Positions 42,556-50,244 of a DNA stretch of 64,000 nucleotides are shown here, in pieces (position 1 is the first letter of the stretch; each line of letters begins with the position of its first letter). The notes beneath the pieces were generated by a model. That model searched no databases. It was not told the origin of the DNA and saw only the letters and a list, made by a program, of their open reading frames with translations. Both the position numbers and the translations under genes were made by a program. The DNA comes from Marinospirillum alkaliphilum DSM 21637 (GTDB lineage: Bacteria > Pseudomonadota > Gammaproteobacteria > Pseudomonadales > Halomonadaceae): contig NZ_FPJW01000001.1 in the NCBI RefSeq assembly GCF_900119735.1, forward strand, positions 282,914-346,913, written 5' to 3'.

Positions 42556-42586
42556 CATTCATTCAGAATATGCTGAAAAATTCAGC

Positions 42587-43675
42587 TTAACCCCTGGCTT
42601 GCTGGCGGCGTGGTTCCAGTACCGGGCGCAGTTTGTCAGCCATTTCGGTCAGGGCTTTTTCGGTGGTATCCCAGTCGATACAGGCATCCGTGACGGACAC
42701 ACCGTATTTCAGCTGGCTCTTGTCGGCAGGGATGGACTGATTGCCCCAGCCGATGTGGGATTCGATCATCAGGCCAACAATGGATTCATTGCCATCCAGA
42801 ATCTGGTGGGTGACGTTGTCCAGCACCAGTGGCTGCAGGCCAGGGTCCTTGTTGGAGTTGGCGTGGCTGCAGTCAATCATGATGTTGTTGGACAGACCGG
42901 CCTTGCTCAGATCCTTTTCACAGAGTTTGACACTGACGGAGTCATAATTGGGTTTGCCATTGCCACCGCGCAGTACCACATGGCCATACTGGTTGCCACG
43001 GGTGCGGATGATCGCAACCTGGCCTTCACTGTTGATGCCGAGGAAGTTGTGCGGATGGGCCATGGATTTCAGGGCGTTAACGGCAACTTCCAGGCCGCCG
43101 TCAGTGCCGTTTTTGAAACCGACCGGGCAGGACAGGCCGCTGGACATTTCGCGGTGGGTCTGGGATTCAGTGGTGCGGGCACCAATGGCACTCCAGGCAA
43201 TGCAATCCTGCAGGTACTGGGGTGAAATCGGGTCAAGCGCTTCAGTGGCCAGCGGCAGGCCCATTTCGGACAGTTCCACCAGCAGCTTGCGGCCAATGTG
43301 CAGGCCCTCTTCGATCTGGAAGGAATCGTCCATGTGCGGGTCGTTGATCAGGCCTTTCCAGCCCACGGTGGTACGGGGTTTTTCAAAATAAACACGCATC
43401 ACCAGGTACAGGGTGTCACCCACCTTGTCGGCCAGCACTTTCAGGCGGCGGGCGTAATCCTTGGCGGCTTCCACGTCGTGAATGGAGCAGGGGCCCACCA
43501 CAATGAACAGGCGCGGATCTTCACGATCAAGAATGCGCTGAATCACCTGACGACCTTCATACACGGTTTTTTCAGCGGCGGGTGTCAGGGGAATCTTGTC
43601 TTTCAGGCGATCCGGGGTGATCAGAATTTCCTGAGCGGCCACGTTCAGGTTGTCAACGCGCTTGTTATCGGACAT
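42587..43675 (-). CDS. 3-deoxy-7-phosphoheptulonate (DAHP) synthase, class I AroFGH type
   Basis: First step of the shikimate pathway: condenses phosphoenolpyruvate with erythrose 4-phosphate. The 362-residue protein contains VVGPCSIHDVEAA, MRVYFEKPRTTVGWKGLINDP, GARTTESQTHREMSSGLSCPVGFKNGTDG and IMIDCSHANSNKDP, the class I AroG/F/H blocks including metal ligands. The ATG at 43675 follows AGGAAA; an upstream in-frame extension is not conserved. Which amino acid inhibits it (Phe, Tyr or Trp) cannot be told by eye, so no letter is assigned. Confidence 0.95.
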   Translation of the reverse strand: MSDNKRVDNLNVAAQEILITPDRLKDKIPLTPAAEKTVYEGRQVIQRILDREDPRLFIVVGPCSIHDVEAAKDYARRLKVLADKVGDTLYLVMRVYFEKPRTTVGWKGLINDPHMDDSFQIEEGLHIGRKLLVELSEMGLPLATEALDPISPQYLQDCIAWSAIGARTTESQTHREMSSGLSCPVGFKNGTDGGLEVAVNALKSMAHPHNFLGINSEGQVAIIRTRGNQYGHVVLRGGNGKPNYDSVSVKLCEKDLSKAGLSNNIMIDCSHANSNKDPGLQPLVLDNVTHQILDGNESIVGLMIESHIGWGNQSIPADKSQLKYGVSVTDACIDWDTTEKALTEMADKLRPVLEPRRQQARG

Positions 43676-43755
43676 CGGGGTTTCCTGTTCTCTGGAGTCG
43701 GTGCAATAAGAAATGCCACACATTGTATGTGATCGTGGGAGTGAATGAAACGCTG

Positions 43756-44094
43756 TTACAGGCAGTTATCGGGCTTGGGCAGCCCGGCATAACGTGCAGC
43801 AATTCTTGCCGGGCTTTCGCCGAACAGTTGCATCAGGTAGATGCTGCTGGCCTTGTCGGCTCCCAGATGCTGGCGAAGGTATTTCACCAGTGGGCGCATG
43901 GCAGGGGAGAGTTGAAACTCCTGATGAAACTGTCTCAGCAGGGTCAGAATTTCGTGGTGAGCCGGTGTTAACTCGCGGTCGTCCAGTGCCGCCAGCCGGG
44001 CAGCAACTTCCGGCGTCCAGTCCGCCAGGTTTTGCAGATGGCCTTCCGGGTCCAGCTGGGGCAGGTCGGGGAGCTGGTCACCAACTGATGACAC
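43756..44094 (-). CDS. tusE: TusE/DsrC-family sulfur carrier
   Basis: Accepts sulfur from TusD and hands it to MnmA for tRNA 2-thiolation. The 112-residue protein has the DsrC core (LTPAHHEILTLLRQFHQEFQLSPAMRPLVKYLRQHLG, seen as HQEFQLSPAMRPL) and the flexible C-terminal arm GLPKPDNCL with the active penultimate cysteine. The start is best at GTG 44094, about six bases after GGAGG; it overlaps tusB by 17 bases. A single C-terminal cysteine fits TusE rather than a dissimilatory DsrC, which has two. Confidence 0.9.
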   Translation of the reverse strand: MSSVGDQLPDLPQLDPEGHLQNLADWTPEVAARLAALDDRELTPAHHEILTLLRQFHQEFQLSPAMRPLVKYLRQHLGADKASSIYLMQLFGESPARIAARYAGLPKPDNCL

Positions 44095-44356
44095 GCTCGA
44101 CCTCCAGAGAAAGGCTGACCCATTGTTCATCGCTGATGCTGCTCACTGCTGTCGGCAAATGCTGTTGCAAACCCCGCGCCTGCAGGTCTTGCGCCAGTGC
44201 GAGTAGCTGCACGCCTTCGGGTAAGGCCAGCAGGAAGTCTCTGGACGCCGCCAGCGCCACGGCAGACTCGATCAACAGTAAACGATCACCGGTTGCCAGT
44301 AACGGCAGGCAGGTATTGAGCTTGCCTGGGTGATTGAGTTGATGCAGGGTGCTCAT
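44078..44356 (-). CDS. tusB: TusB, sulfur relay subunit (DsrH family)
   Basis: Subunit of the TusBCD hexamer. The 92-residue product begins MSTLHQLNHPGK, the family start, followed by LLLIESAVALAASRD and the conserved LLALAQDLQARGL. It lies four bases after tusC and overlaps tusE. The order tusD-tusC-tusB-tusE matches the gammaproteobacterial operon. Confidence 0.9.
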   Translation of the reverse strand: MSTLHQLNHPGKLNTCLPLLATGDRLLLIESAVALAASRDFLLALPEGVQLLALAQDLQARGLQQHLPTAVSSISDEQWVSLSLEVERVISW

Positions 44357-44360
44357 GGTT

Positions 44361-44729
44361 TCAGTGACTCAGCAGATGGCGACTGCGCTGAAGCAGTTGC
44401 TGCAGTTCAACGTTATTCAGCGGCTGTACCGGCAGCAGCAGCTTGTCCGCTGACAGCCCATAACGCAACAGTGCCGCTTCTTCAACATAAACCTGATCCA
44501 GGTCGTAGAGGGGCAGGGCTTTTAACATCGCCTGAGTGCCTTTTAACTGCAGGCAGTCGGGTTGCTGATCCGGCAGCAGTTGCAGCACGCCTTCACCCAT
44601 GAAAAGCAGAGCGGTGTTCTGGTCAAAGGTGCTGCTGACCAGTGCCACATCCAGGCCTTCGCGGCCACGCAGGCCGGTCAGGGGGGGATGACTGAAGATG
44701 ACCAGCAGATCCAGTGTTGAAGTGCTCAT
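44361..44729 (-). CDS. tusC: TusC, sulfur relay subunit (DsrF family)
   Basis: Structural subunit of TusBCD, 122 residues. VIFSHPPLTGLRGREGLDVALVSSTFD is the DsrE/F fold N-terminus: strand, P-P-(x)-G turn, and the A-L-(x)-(x)-(A/S)-(x)-F-(D/E) helix that is followed by LLFMGEGVLQLL. It lacks the active cysteine seen in TusD, as expected. Ten bases separate it from tusD. Confidence 0.9.
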   Translation of the reverse strand: MSTSTLDLLVIFSHPPLTGLRGREGLDVALVSSTFDQNTALLFMGEGVLQLLPDQQPDCLQLKGTQAMLKALPLYDLDQVYVEEAALLRYGLSADKLLLPVQPLNNVELQQLLQRSRHLLSH

Positions 44730-44739
44730 CGTTTTAAAG

Positions 44740-45135
44740 TCATCCGCTGAAGGTCATCAGGCGATCAGTGCTGCTCATGCCATCGACCAGTTGTCCCAGT
44801 CCGGCGAGCGTGAAACCTTCTGCCAGATTGTGGTGGGCCAGACCATGACGGGCGGCCTCTTTCTGATCGAGGATACCGCGTCTCAGTGCTGCAGCCACAC
44901 AGACCAGCAGTTCCAGTTGATGGTTGGCAGCCAGTTGTTGCCATTCACGGGTCAGATGGGTTTCATCCTGCGGAGGGCAGGTCAGCGCATTGGCCAGCAA
45001 CACACCATCCTGATAAAAAAACACCCGCTGAATCTGATGGCCCGCAGCCAGGGCTGCACGAGCAAAACGCAAAGCAGAAAGGGGCGCCTGACTGGTGTAA
45101 GGCGCCCCACAGATGTTCAGCACAAAACCGGCCAC
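44740..45135 (-). CDS. tusD: TusD, catalytic sulfurtransferase subunit (DsrE family)
   Basis: Receives persulfide sulfur from TusA and passes it to TusE. The 131 residues begin VLNICGAPYTSQAPLSALRFARA, contain VFFYQDGVLLANALTCPP, and carry the active cysteine at C79 in LLVCVAAALRRGI, matching C78 of E. coli TusD. It starts with GTG at 45135. The complete relay (tusDCB, tusE) and its end user mnmA at 24118 are both in this window. Confidence 0.92.
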   Translation of the reverse strand: MAGFVLNICGAPYTSQAPLSALRFARAALAAGHQIQRVFFYQDGVLLANALTCPPQDETHLTREWQQLAANHQLELLVCVAAALRRGILDQKEAARHGLAHHNLAEGFTLAGLGQLVDGMSSTDRLMTFSG

Positions 45136-45153
45136 GGAAAAGGGTTTTCCGGA

Positions 45154-45813
45154 TCAGTCGTTGCTCATGCCCAGCAGGGCGAGCAGGCTGACAAACAGGT
45201 TGTAGATGGCAACAAACAGGCCAACTGTGGCACGGATGTAGTTGGTTTCACCGCCATGCACAATTTCACTGGTCTGGAAGAGGATCAGCGCCGAGGCAAA
45301 GATCACAAAACCGGCGCTCAGTGCCAGGTGCAGGCCAGCCATGCCAAGGAACAGGTTGGCCACAATACCGGCAATCAGCACCAGGCCACCAACCAGCAGG
45401 AATTTACCCAGGAAGCTGAAATCCTTTTTGGTCACCAGTGCCACAGCAGACAGACCAAAAAACACCAGCGCGGTCATACTCAGTGCAGAAACCACCACGT
45501 TGCCCATGCCAGCACCCAGATAGGCACTCAGAATCGGGCCCAGCGACAGTCCCATAAAGCCGGTGAAACCAAACACACTCAACAGGCCCCAGGCGGAATC
45601 AGCCAGCTTGTGAGTCAGGAACATCAGGCCATAGGCGCCGATGAAAAATACAAAAATATTCAGACGCAGGCCGGTGGCCAAGGCAAAAAAAGCAGCCAGG
45701 GCACTGAAGGCAAGCGTCATGCCCAGCAGCATGTAGGTGTTGCGCAGAACTTTATGCGCTTCAGCGCTGAGGGTGCGTGAACCTGTTTGTGCAGTGGAAG
45801 CGTCGTAACGCAT
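45154..45813 (-). CDS. Bax inhibitor-1 family membrane protein (YccA-like)
   Basis: A 219-residue inner-membrane protein with seven hydrophobic segments. Family features are VLRNTYMLLGMTLAFSALAAF in helix 1 and GFTGFMGLSLGPILSAYL in the middle, ending with NLFVSLLALLGMSND. In E. coli YccA interacts with the FtsH protease and protects SecY. The gene commonly precedes the tus cluster in Pseudomonas and relatives, as here (18 bases upstream of tusD). Start at ATG 45813 after AGGAGA; an earlier in-frame ATG is less well placed. Confidence 0.92.
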   Translation of the reverse strand: MRYDASTAQTGSRTLSAEAHKVLRNTYMLLGMTLAFSALAAFFALATGLRLNIFVFFIGAYGLMFLTHKLADSAWGLLSVFGFTGFMGLSLGPILSAYLGAGMGNVVVSALSMTALVFFGLSAVALVTKKDFSFLGKFLLVGGLVLIAGIVANLFLGMAGLHLALSAGFVIFASALILFQTSEIVHGGETNYIRATVGLFVAIYNLFVSLLALLGMSND

Positions 45814-45891
45814 GTCTGTTTCTCCTGACAGGGTTGAGGTCTGTAACATGAAGGCCATGAAAAGCCAGCGAAAATTTGACAGTGCCTAAGC

Positions 45892-46932
45892 TTACGGGTT
45901 CCGTCGCAGAATGGCAAAGCCCTGTTTATAACCCAGTCCGCCATTGCCATGCACGCCGCCCAGGGTGACACGGTTGTGGTGCAGTGCCTGGGTCATTTCA
46001 ATCAGTGCACGCAATGCCGGCAGGTTCCAGGGCGCACGGTTCAGGTTCATGCCTCCCTTGAGGGTCAGCAGGTGCCATTGCAGCCAGTCTTCGATTTCAT
46101 TGATGTCATTGACAAAACCGCCCCGCAGCAGCAGTGCCATGGGCACCACCGGGTAACAGGTATAGGCTTCCAGCAGGGCATGACCAGCGTTGAAGTGTTC
46201 GGCAAACTCCATTTCGGCTTGCAGGTTGGCATAGTGCACGGCTTTTTCCAGATGCCAGTAACCGGCCAGTTCATCCAGATGATCCGGCCCATCACCCTGT
46301 GCATAACCGATACCGACCCCTGCAACCTGAATCGGTGGGTGGGGTAAATCAAAGCTGCCCAACAGGTCTTCACGGGTCAGCAGCAAGCCACCTGCGTAAT
46401 CAACATAAGGATTGGCACAATCAACGCCGCGGAATAACTCGGTCAGAGGCTGCAGCCAGGTGTCACTGACGGGTGCATCCGCTGCAGAGCGGCGATAATT
46501 TTCAAACAGGGCGTCCCGCAGGTGCCGGAAGCCATCAAAATCCAGCCCCTGTTCACGACAGAAATGACGCGCCAGGTCGGTGTAGGCTTCGGTCAGCGGG
46601 TAGTCCTCACCATACACCTGCAGCATCAACTGGCTGCGTTCTTCACGATTGTAACCGGTGCGGATGGCATCCTTGCCTTCAATCAGCACTGCCTCAAAAG
46701 CCCCTTCACGCAACTGGGTGTGGGCATAAGCCAGTGCTTCCAGCGGGCCACAGCCAGAGCGAAAGTGGTTACGGGCCAGGGGTGCATCCCAGGGGGTGCT
46801 GAGTGGGTCAATCACCAGCCGCTCCAGCTTCAACCCGGCCTGAGTGACCTGTTCACGGATGTCATGCAGGGCATCCAGATTGCCTTCACCATCCTGAACA
46901 CCTGCTGCTGCAATAATATAAGCCTGTTGCAT
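45892..46932 (-). CDS. Divergent thiolase-fold protein, function unknown
   Basis: A 346-residue soluble protein. Its N-terminal block SGCGPLEALAYAHTQLREGAFEAVLIEGKDA (key residues C61, G62, A66, A70, G77, G85) lines up with the nucleophile region of thiolases. LKGGMNLNRAPWNLPALRALIEMTQAL (near 290-315) aligns with the segment that normally reads N-x-x-GG...GHPxGxxG, but the GHP histidine is replaced (NRAPWN). The end GVHGNGGLGYKQGFAIL resembles the closing thiolase strand. It may be a pseudo-thiolase or an enzyme with changed chemistry. No fatty-acid gene is nearby; the next gene is a separate DUF2442 gene. Confidence 0.65.
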   Translation of the reverse strand: MQQAYIIAAAGVQDGEGNLDALHDIREQVTQAGLKLERLVIDPLSTPWDAPLARNHFRSGCGPLEALAYAHTQLREGAFEAVLIEGKDAIRTGYNREERSQLMLQVYGEDYPLTEAYTDLARHFCREQGLDFDGFRHLRDALFENYRRSAADAPVSDTWLQPLTELFRGVDCANPYVDYAGGLLLTREDLLGSFDLPHPPIQVAGVGIGYAQGDGPDHLDELAGYWHLEKAVHYANLQAEMEFAEHFNAGHALLEAYTCYPVVPMALLLRGGFVNDINEIEDWLQWHLLTLKGGMNLNRAPWNLPALRALIEMTQALHHNRVTLGGVHGNGGLGYKQGFAILRRNP

Positions 46933-46964
46933 GATGCTGACCTGTATGGAGAATTGATGGCGGT

Positions 46965-47249
46965 TTAAAGATGAGCCCTGCTGCTGGTTTCAGGTGTTGT
47001 TGCTGACTCCAGTACGTTGGGTTCTGGTACCCAGCGTGCCAACAGCGTGTCTGCTGAAAGATCAGCACCGCAAGGCCATTCAATAAAATACCCGCCGTTG
47101 TAAACCTGTTCAAATACAGACTGGGATTTCAGAGATTGAAAGGCTTCGTATTCCAGATAGGGTTTCACATCAAATTGCCCGCTACGACCATCCTCGGTTC
47201 TCAGAAGCAGACAATGGTTATCCAGTGGTGTCACTTCAATCAGTTTCAT
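46965..47249 (-). CDS. DUF2442 family protein
   Basis: A 94-residue protein. VTPLDNHCLLLRTEDGRSGQFDVKPYLEYEAFQSLKS and GGYFIEWPCGADLSADTLLARW (seen as FIEWPCGADLSADTL) are the DUF2442 core. The C-terminal twenty residues are low complexity. It overlaps the DUF4160 gene by four bases (ATGA), so the two are co-translated. DUF2442 proteins are small, often paired with DUF4160, and have been discussed as toxin-antitoxin-like; no biochemical role is known to me. Confidence 0.85.
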   Translation of the reverse strand: MKLIEVTPLDNHCLLLRTEDGRSGQFDVKPYLEYEAFQSLKSQSVFEQVYNGGYFIEWPCGADLSADTLLARWVPEPNVLESATTPETSSRAHL

Positions 47250-47518
47250 TGGTCTAGTCCTCTGATGGGGAAGGGCTTTTTACCATTAACGGCCAGTTGC
47301 CAGTCCGCTTGCAACTCATCCTTATGAATTTCCATCCAGGCAATCACCAGTTTGTGTTTTCCGGGTGGCAAACTGCCAGCCAGTAAACGCCCATCTTCTA
47401 TGGCATAAACAGCGAACTGGCCTTGATACTCAGCATGGATGTGTGGTGACTTATGCTTGTCAGTATCAAAAAAGAACATCCTGATCAAAATGCCATAGAA
47501 CATAGAGATGGTTGGAAT
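47246..47518 (-). CDS. DUF4160 family protein, probably starting with an ATT codon
   Basis: The family core is PTISMFYGILIRMFFFDTDK, then HKSPHIHAEYQGQFAVYAIEDGRLLAG. Family members start MPTIS; here the residue in the Met position is encoded by ATT (47518-47516), with AAGGAG exactly six bases upstream. The next ATG (47503) is 15 bases further and lacks a ribosome site; an upstream in-frame ATG (47575) would run into the YkgJ-type gene. The ATT start gives 90 residues, the family length. It forms a pair with the downstream DUF2442 gene. Confidence 0.75.
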   Translation of the reverse strand: MPTISMFYGILIRMFFFDTDKHKSPHIHAEYQGQFAVYAIEDGRLLAGSLPPGKHKLVIAWMEIHKDELQADWQLAVNGKKPFPIRGLDQ

Positions 47519-47547
47519 TGCGGTCTCCTTTCCGGCTTTGTCATGAA

Positions 47548-47859
47548 TTATAGTCTGGTTGCTTCTTCCAGCCATTGCAATCGCTGCAGGGCTTCATCAC
47601 GGCAATTGCCACAGACGGCCGGGTCAAAGCTGAAGTCACTGCAAACCCCGGGCCGGCCGGGTTGACCAAAAATACCGCAGAGGTGATCCGGGGTCAGATG
47701 GATGCAGGCTACACCAGCCGGTTTGCCGTTTGGCATGCCGGTGATCGGCGAGCTGATGGAGGGGGCAATGCAGCAGGCACCGCAACCGGGGCGACAGCCG
47801 TGTTCCAGGTCATTCAGGTGGTTTTCATTCAGATCATGTAATGCAATGCCAGGCATCAT
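47548..47859 (-). CDS. YkgJ-family cysteine cluster protein
   Basis: A 103-residue protein with nine cysteines: CRPGCGACC (22-30), then C52, C61, C73, C83 and C86. The spacing CxxxCxxCC ... C ... C ... C fits the YkgJ/UPF0153 zinc- or iron-binding cluster family. GVACIHLTPDHLCGIFGQPGRPGVC is the family's central block. Molecular function is unknown. It is divergent from trhP with 72 bases between, and 29 bases upstream of the DUF4160 start. Confidence 0.88.
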   Translation of the reverse strand: MMPGIALHDLNENHLNDLEHGCRPGCGACCIAPSISSPITGMPNGKPAGVACIHLTPDHLCGIFGQPGRPGVCSDFSFDPAVCGNCRDEALQRLQWLEEATRL

Positions 47860-47931
47860 GGTGTTTTACTCGGTCGCCTCTGTGCTAAGATACGCGGTTA
47901 TTCCCAGTTCAATAGTCAGGTATTCAGGCTG

Positions 47932-49311
47932 ATGAAATCCCCAGAGTTACTTTCTCCCGCGGGCACCTTCCGCAACATGCAGTATGCCTTTGCTTACGGT
48001 GCTGACGCCGTTTATGCCGGTCAACCGCGCTACAGTCTGCGCGTGCGCAATAATGACTTCAAGCTCGAAAAGCTGGCTGAAGGCATAGAGTATGCCCATC
48101 AGCGCGGCAAGCTGTTTTTTGTGGCCAGCAACATCGCACCCCACAACAGCAAGGTGCGCAGCTACCTGAAAGACATGGAACCGGTCATCGAAATGAAACC
48201 CGATGCATTGATCATGTCTGATCCCGGCCTGATCATGATGGTGCGTGAAAAGTGGCCGGATCAGGTGATCCATCTGTCGGTACAGGCCAACGTGGTCAAC
48301 TATGCTGCTGTGCGTTTCTGGGAGAAGCTGGGTATCCAGCGCATCATTTTATCGCGGGAACTGTCGCTGGACGAGATTGCTGAAATCCGTCAGGAATGCC
48401 CGACCATGGAGCTGGAAACCTTTGTTCATGGTGCCCTGTGCATTGCTTATTCCGGTCGTTGCCTGCTGTCCGGTTATTTTAATCACCGTGATCCGAACCA
48501 GGGCACCTGCACCAATGCCTGCCGCTGGAAATACAACACCGTGCAGACCACCACTGATGCAACCGGTGACCTGATTCCTCTGGCGCAGGCCGAAGCTCAG
48601 GGTATCTGGACGCCGCAGCAGGGTCTGGCAAGCAGCAGTAAAACGGCTGGTGGTACAGAAGGCCAGGAAGAACTGTCTGCGCTGATTGAAGAGGCCACGC
48701 GACCCGGTGAGTTCATGCCTATATATGAAGATGAGCATGGCACCTACATCATGAACTCCAAGGACCTGCGAGCTGTTCAGCACGTGGCTAAACTGGCAGA
48801 AATGGGCATTGACTCCCTCAAGATTGAAGGCCGCACGAAAAGCCACTATTACGTCGCGCGTACCGCACAGGTATATCGTCGGGCGATTGATGATGCCGTG
48901 GCCGGTCGTCCGTTTGACATGGATCTGATGAACGCGCTGGAAAACCTGGCCAGCCGCGGTTACACCGAAGGTTTTTACCGCCGTCATGTGCATGATGAAT
49001 ACCAGAATTATGAAAGCGGTAACTCCGTAGGTGTGCATCAGCAGTTTGTTGGTGAAGTGCTGGCTGCCGATGATCGTGGCTGGATCGACATCGAAGTGAA
49101 AAACAAGTTTGAGTTGGGTGACTTCCTGGAAGTGATCACGCCCACCGGTAATCGCCGTTTTAAACTGGATGCCATGGAAAACATCAAAAATGGACAGGCG
49201 GTGAGTGTGGCACCGGGAACCGGGCATTTTGTACGCATTCCACTGCCGGGTGAGGCGCTTGACGGGGAAAGTTTGAAGTATGCTATGGTGTGTCGCGATC
49301 TTCCCCAATAA
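47932..49311 (+). CDS. trhP: TrhP (YegQ), U32-family tRNA U34 hydroxylase component
   Basis: Peptidase-U32-type protein required, in E. coli, for prephenate-dependent formation of 5-hydroxyuridine at tRNA U34. The 459-residue protein begins PELLSPAGTFRNMQYAFAYGADAVYAG, and has SVQANVVNYAAVRFWEKLG, HGALCIAYSGRCLLSGYFN, the cysteines of NQGTCTNACRWKY (probable iron-sulfur ligands) and MNSKDLRAVQHVAKLAEMGI. This is the YegQ rather than the YhbU/V (UbiU/V) branch, judging by length and C-terminal domain. The hydrophobic prenyltransferase gene follows after nine bases. Confidence 0.93.
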   Translation: MKSPELLSPAGTFRNMQYAFAYGADAVYAGQPRYSLRVRNNDFKLEKLAEGIEYAHQRGKLFFVASNIAPHNSKVRSYLKDMEPVIEMKPDALIMSDPGLIMMVREKWPDQVIHLSVQANVVNYAAVRFWEKLGIQRIILSRELSLDEIAEIRQECPTMELETFVHGALCIAYSGRCLLSGYFNHRDPNQGTCTNACRWKYNTVQTTTDATGDLIPLAQAEAQGIWTPQQGLASSSKTAGGTEGQEELSALIEEATRPGEFMPIYEDEHGTYIMNSKDLRAVQHVAKLAEMGIDSLKIEGRTKSHYYVARTAQVYRRAIDDAVAGRPFDMDLMNALENLASRGYTEGFYRRHVHDEYQNYESGNSVGVHQQFVGEVLAADDRGWIDIEVKNKFELGDFLEVITPTGNRRFKLDAMENIKNGQAVSVAPGTGHFVRIPLPGEALDGESLKYAMVCRDLPQ

Positions 49312-49320
49312 GGAAACACC

Positions 49321-50244
49321 ATGACGGAAACGTTTGACAGTCCTTCGGCTTTTCACCGCATCTGGTCGGTGGATAAATACCGTTTTCGGGCTGCCTTGCG
49401 TCCTTTTTCGCTGGTGGTGGGGGTGATGAGCTGCAGTCTTGGCCTGGTGCTGGGTTGGCAGTCTGCAGCTTCCCCCTGGTTGCCCGCCCTGCTGGCGCTG
49501 CTGGCCAGTGTGCTGCTGCAGTCCGGTGTGAATCTGATCAATGATTATGGTGACCGGGATCTGGTGAGTGAACGCTTCGGGCACCTGAGTCTTGCCCAGC
49601 AACAGCAGATCTCAGCCAGCATCCGCCTGAACTTCAATTACGGACTGGTGGCCATCCTGCTGGGGGTGTTGCTGGGGTTGTGGCTGGTGTGGTTGTCCGG
49701 GCCGTTGCTGATCTGGATCGGATTGGTGGGTGTGATCGGTGTGTTTTGTTACTCCCAGCCGCCAGTGGATTTCAAGCGCCGTGGCCTGGGTGCGCTGGCT
49801 GTGTTTCTGTTGATGGGCCTGCTGATGGTGCAAGGCGGCTATTATGTGATGGCCGGTCAGCTCAGCCTGGATGTGCTGTGGTTATCCCTGCCGCTAAGCC
49901 TGTTGGTGGCCCTGTTGTTGCTGGCCAATGAACTGCGGGATTTTGAACTGGATCGCCTCGAAGGTCAGCGTACCCTGACGGTTCGCCTGGGTTACCAGCG
50001 GGTGTCCCAACTCTACCGCCTGTTGTTACTGACGGTGTTTGCGCTCCCCCTCTTGCTCTGGTGGCAGGGTTTGGCTCCAGGCATCTGGTTAACCTTGCTG
50101 GCTTTGCCTCTGATCACTCATCCGCTGCAGTTGTTGCAAGCGGATGCTGCCGCCCGTAAACCCCTGACGCCCCTGACTGGTCGCCTGCTGGCAGGATTTG
50201 GTCTGTTGCAGGTCATTGGTCACCTGGTGTTTGCGGTGAGCTGA
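49321..50244 (+). CDS. UbiA-superfamily prenyltransferase (MenA-like)
   Basis: A 307-residue inner-membrane protein with about eight or nine helices. The first aspartate motif is NLINDYGDRD (N-x3-D-x3-D) and the second NELRDFELDRLEGQRTL. VDKYRFRAALRPFSLVVGVMS at the start and the two motifs resemble MenA (DHNA octaprenyltransferase) more than UbiA, but no men gene is nearby, so the acceptor is uncertain. It ends in TGATG, overlapping the TatD gene by one base. Confidence 0.85.
   Translation: MTETFDSPSAFHRIWSVDKYRFRAALRPFSLVVGVMSCSLGLVLGWQSAASPWLPALLALLASVLLQSGVNLINDYGDRDLVSERFGHLSLAQQQQISASIRLNFNYGLVAILLGVLLGLWLVWLSGPLLIWIGLVGVIGVFCYSQPPVDFKRRGLGALAVFLLMGLLMVQGGYYVMAGQLSLDVLWLSLPLSLLVALLLLANELRDFELDRLEGQRTLTVRLGYQRVSQLYRLLLLTVFALPLLLWWQGLAPGIWLTLLALPLITHPLQLLQADAAARKPLTPLTGRLLAGFGLLQVIGHLVFAVS

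Noticed and set aside
44698-45780. A 360-codon plus-strand frame opposite tusD and the Bax-inhibitor gene
   Set aside because: Its translation is Gln/His/Gly-rich low complexity typical of antisense frames, and the minus-strand genes have clear families.
48349-49602. A 417-codon minus-strand frame across trhP and the prenyltransferase gene
   Set aside because: It crosses two well-supported genes and their junction and is rich in His/Gln/Thr, as expected for an antisense artefact.
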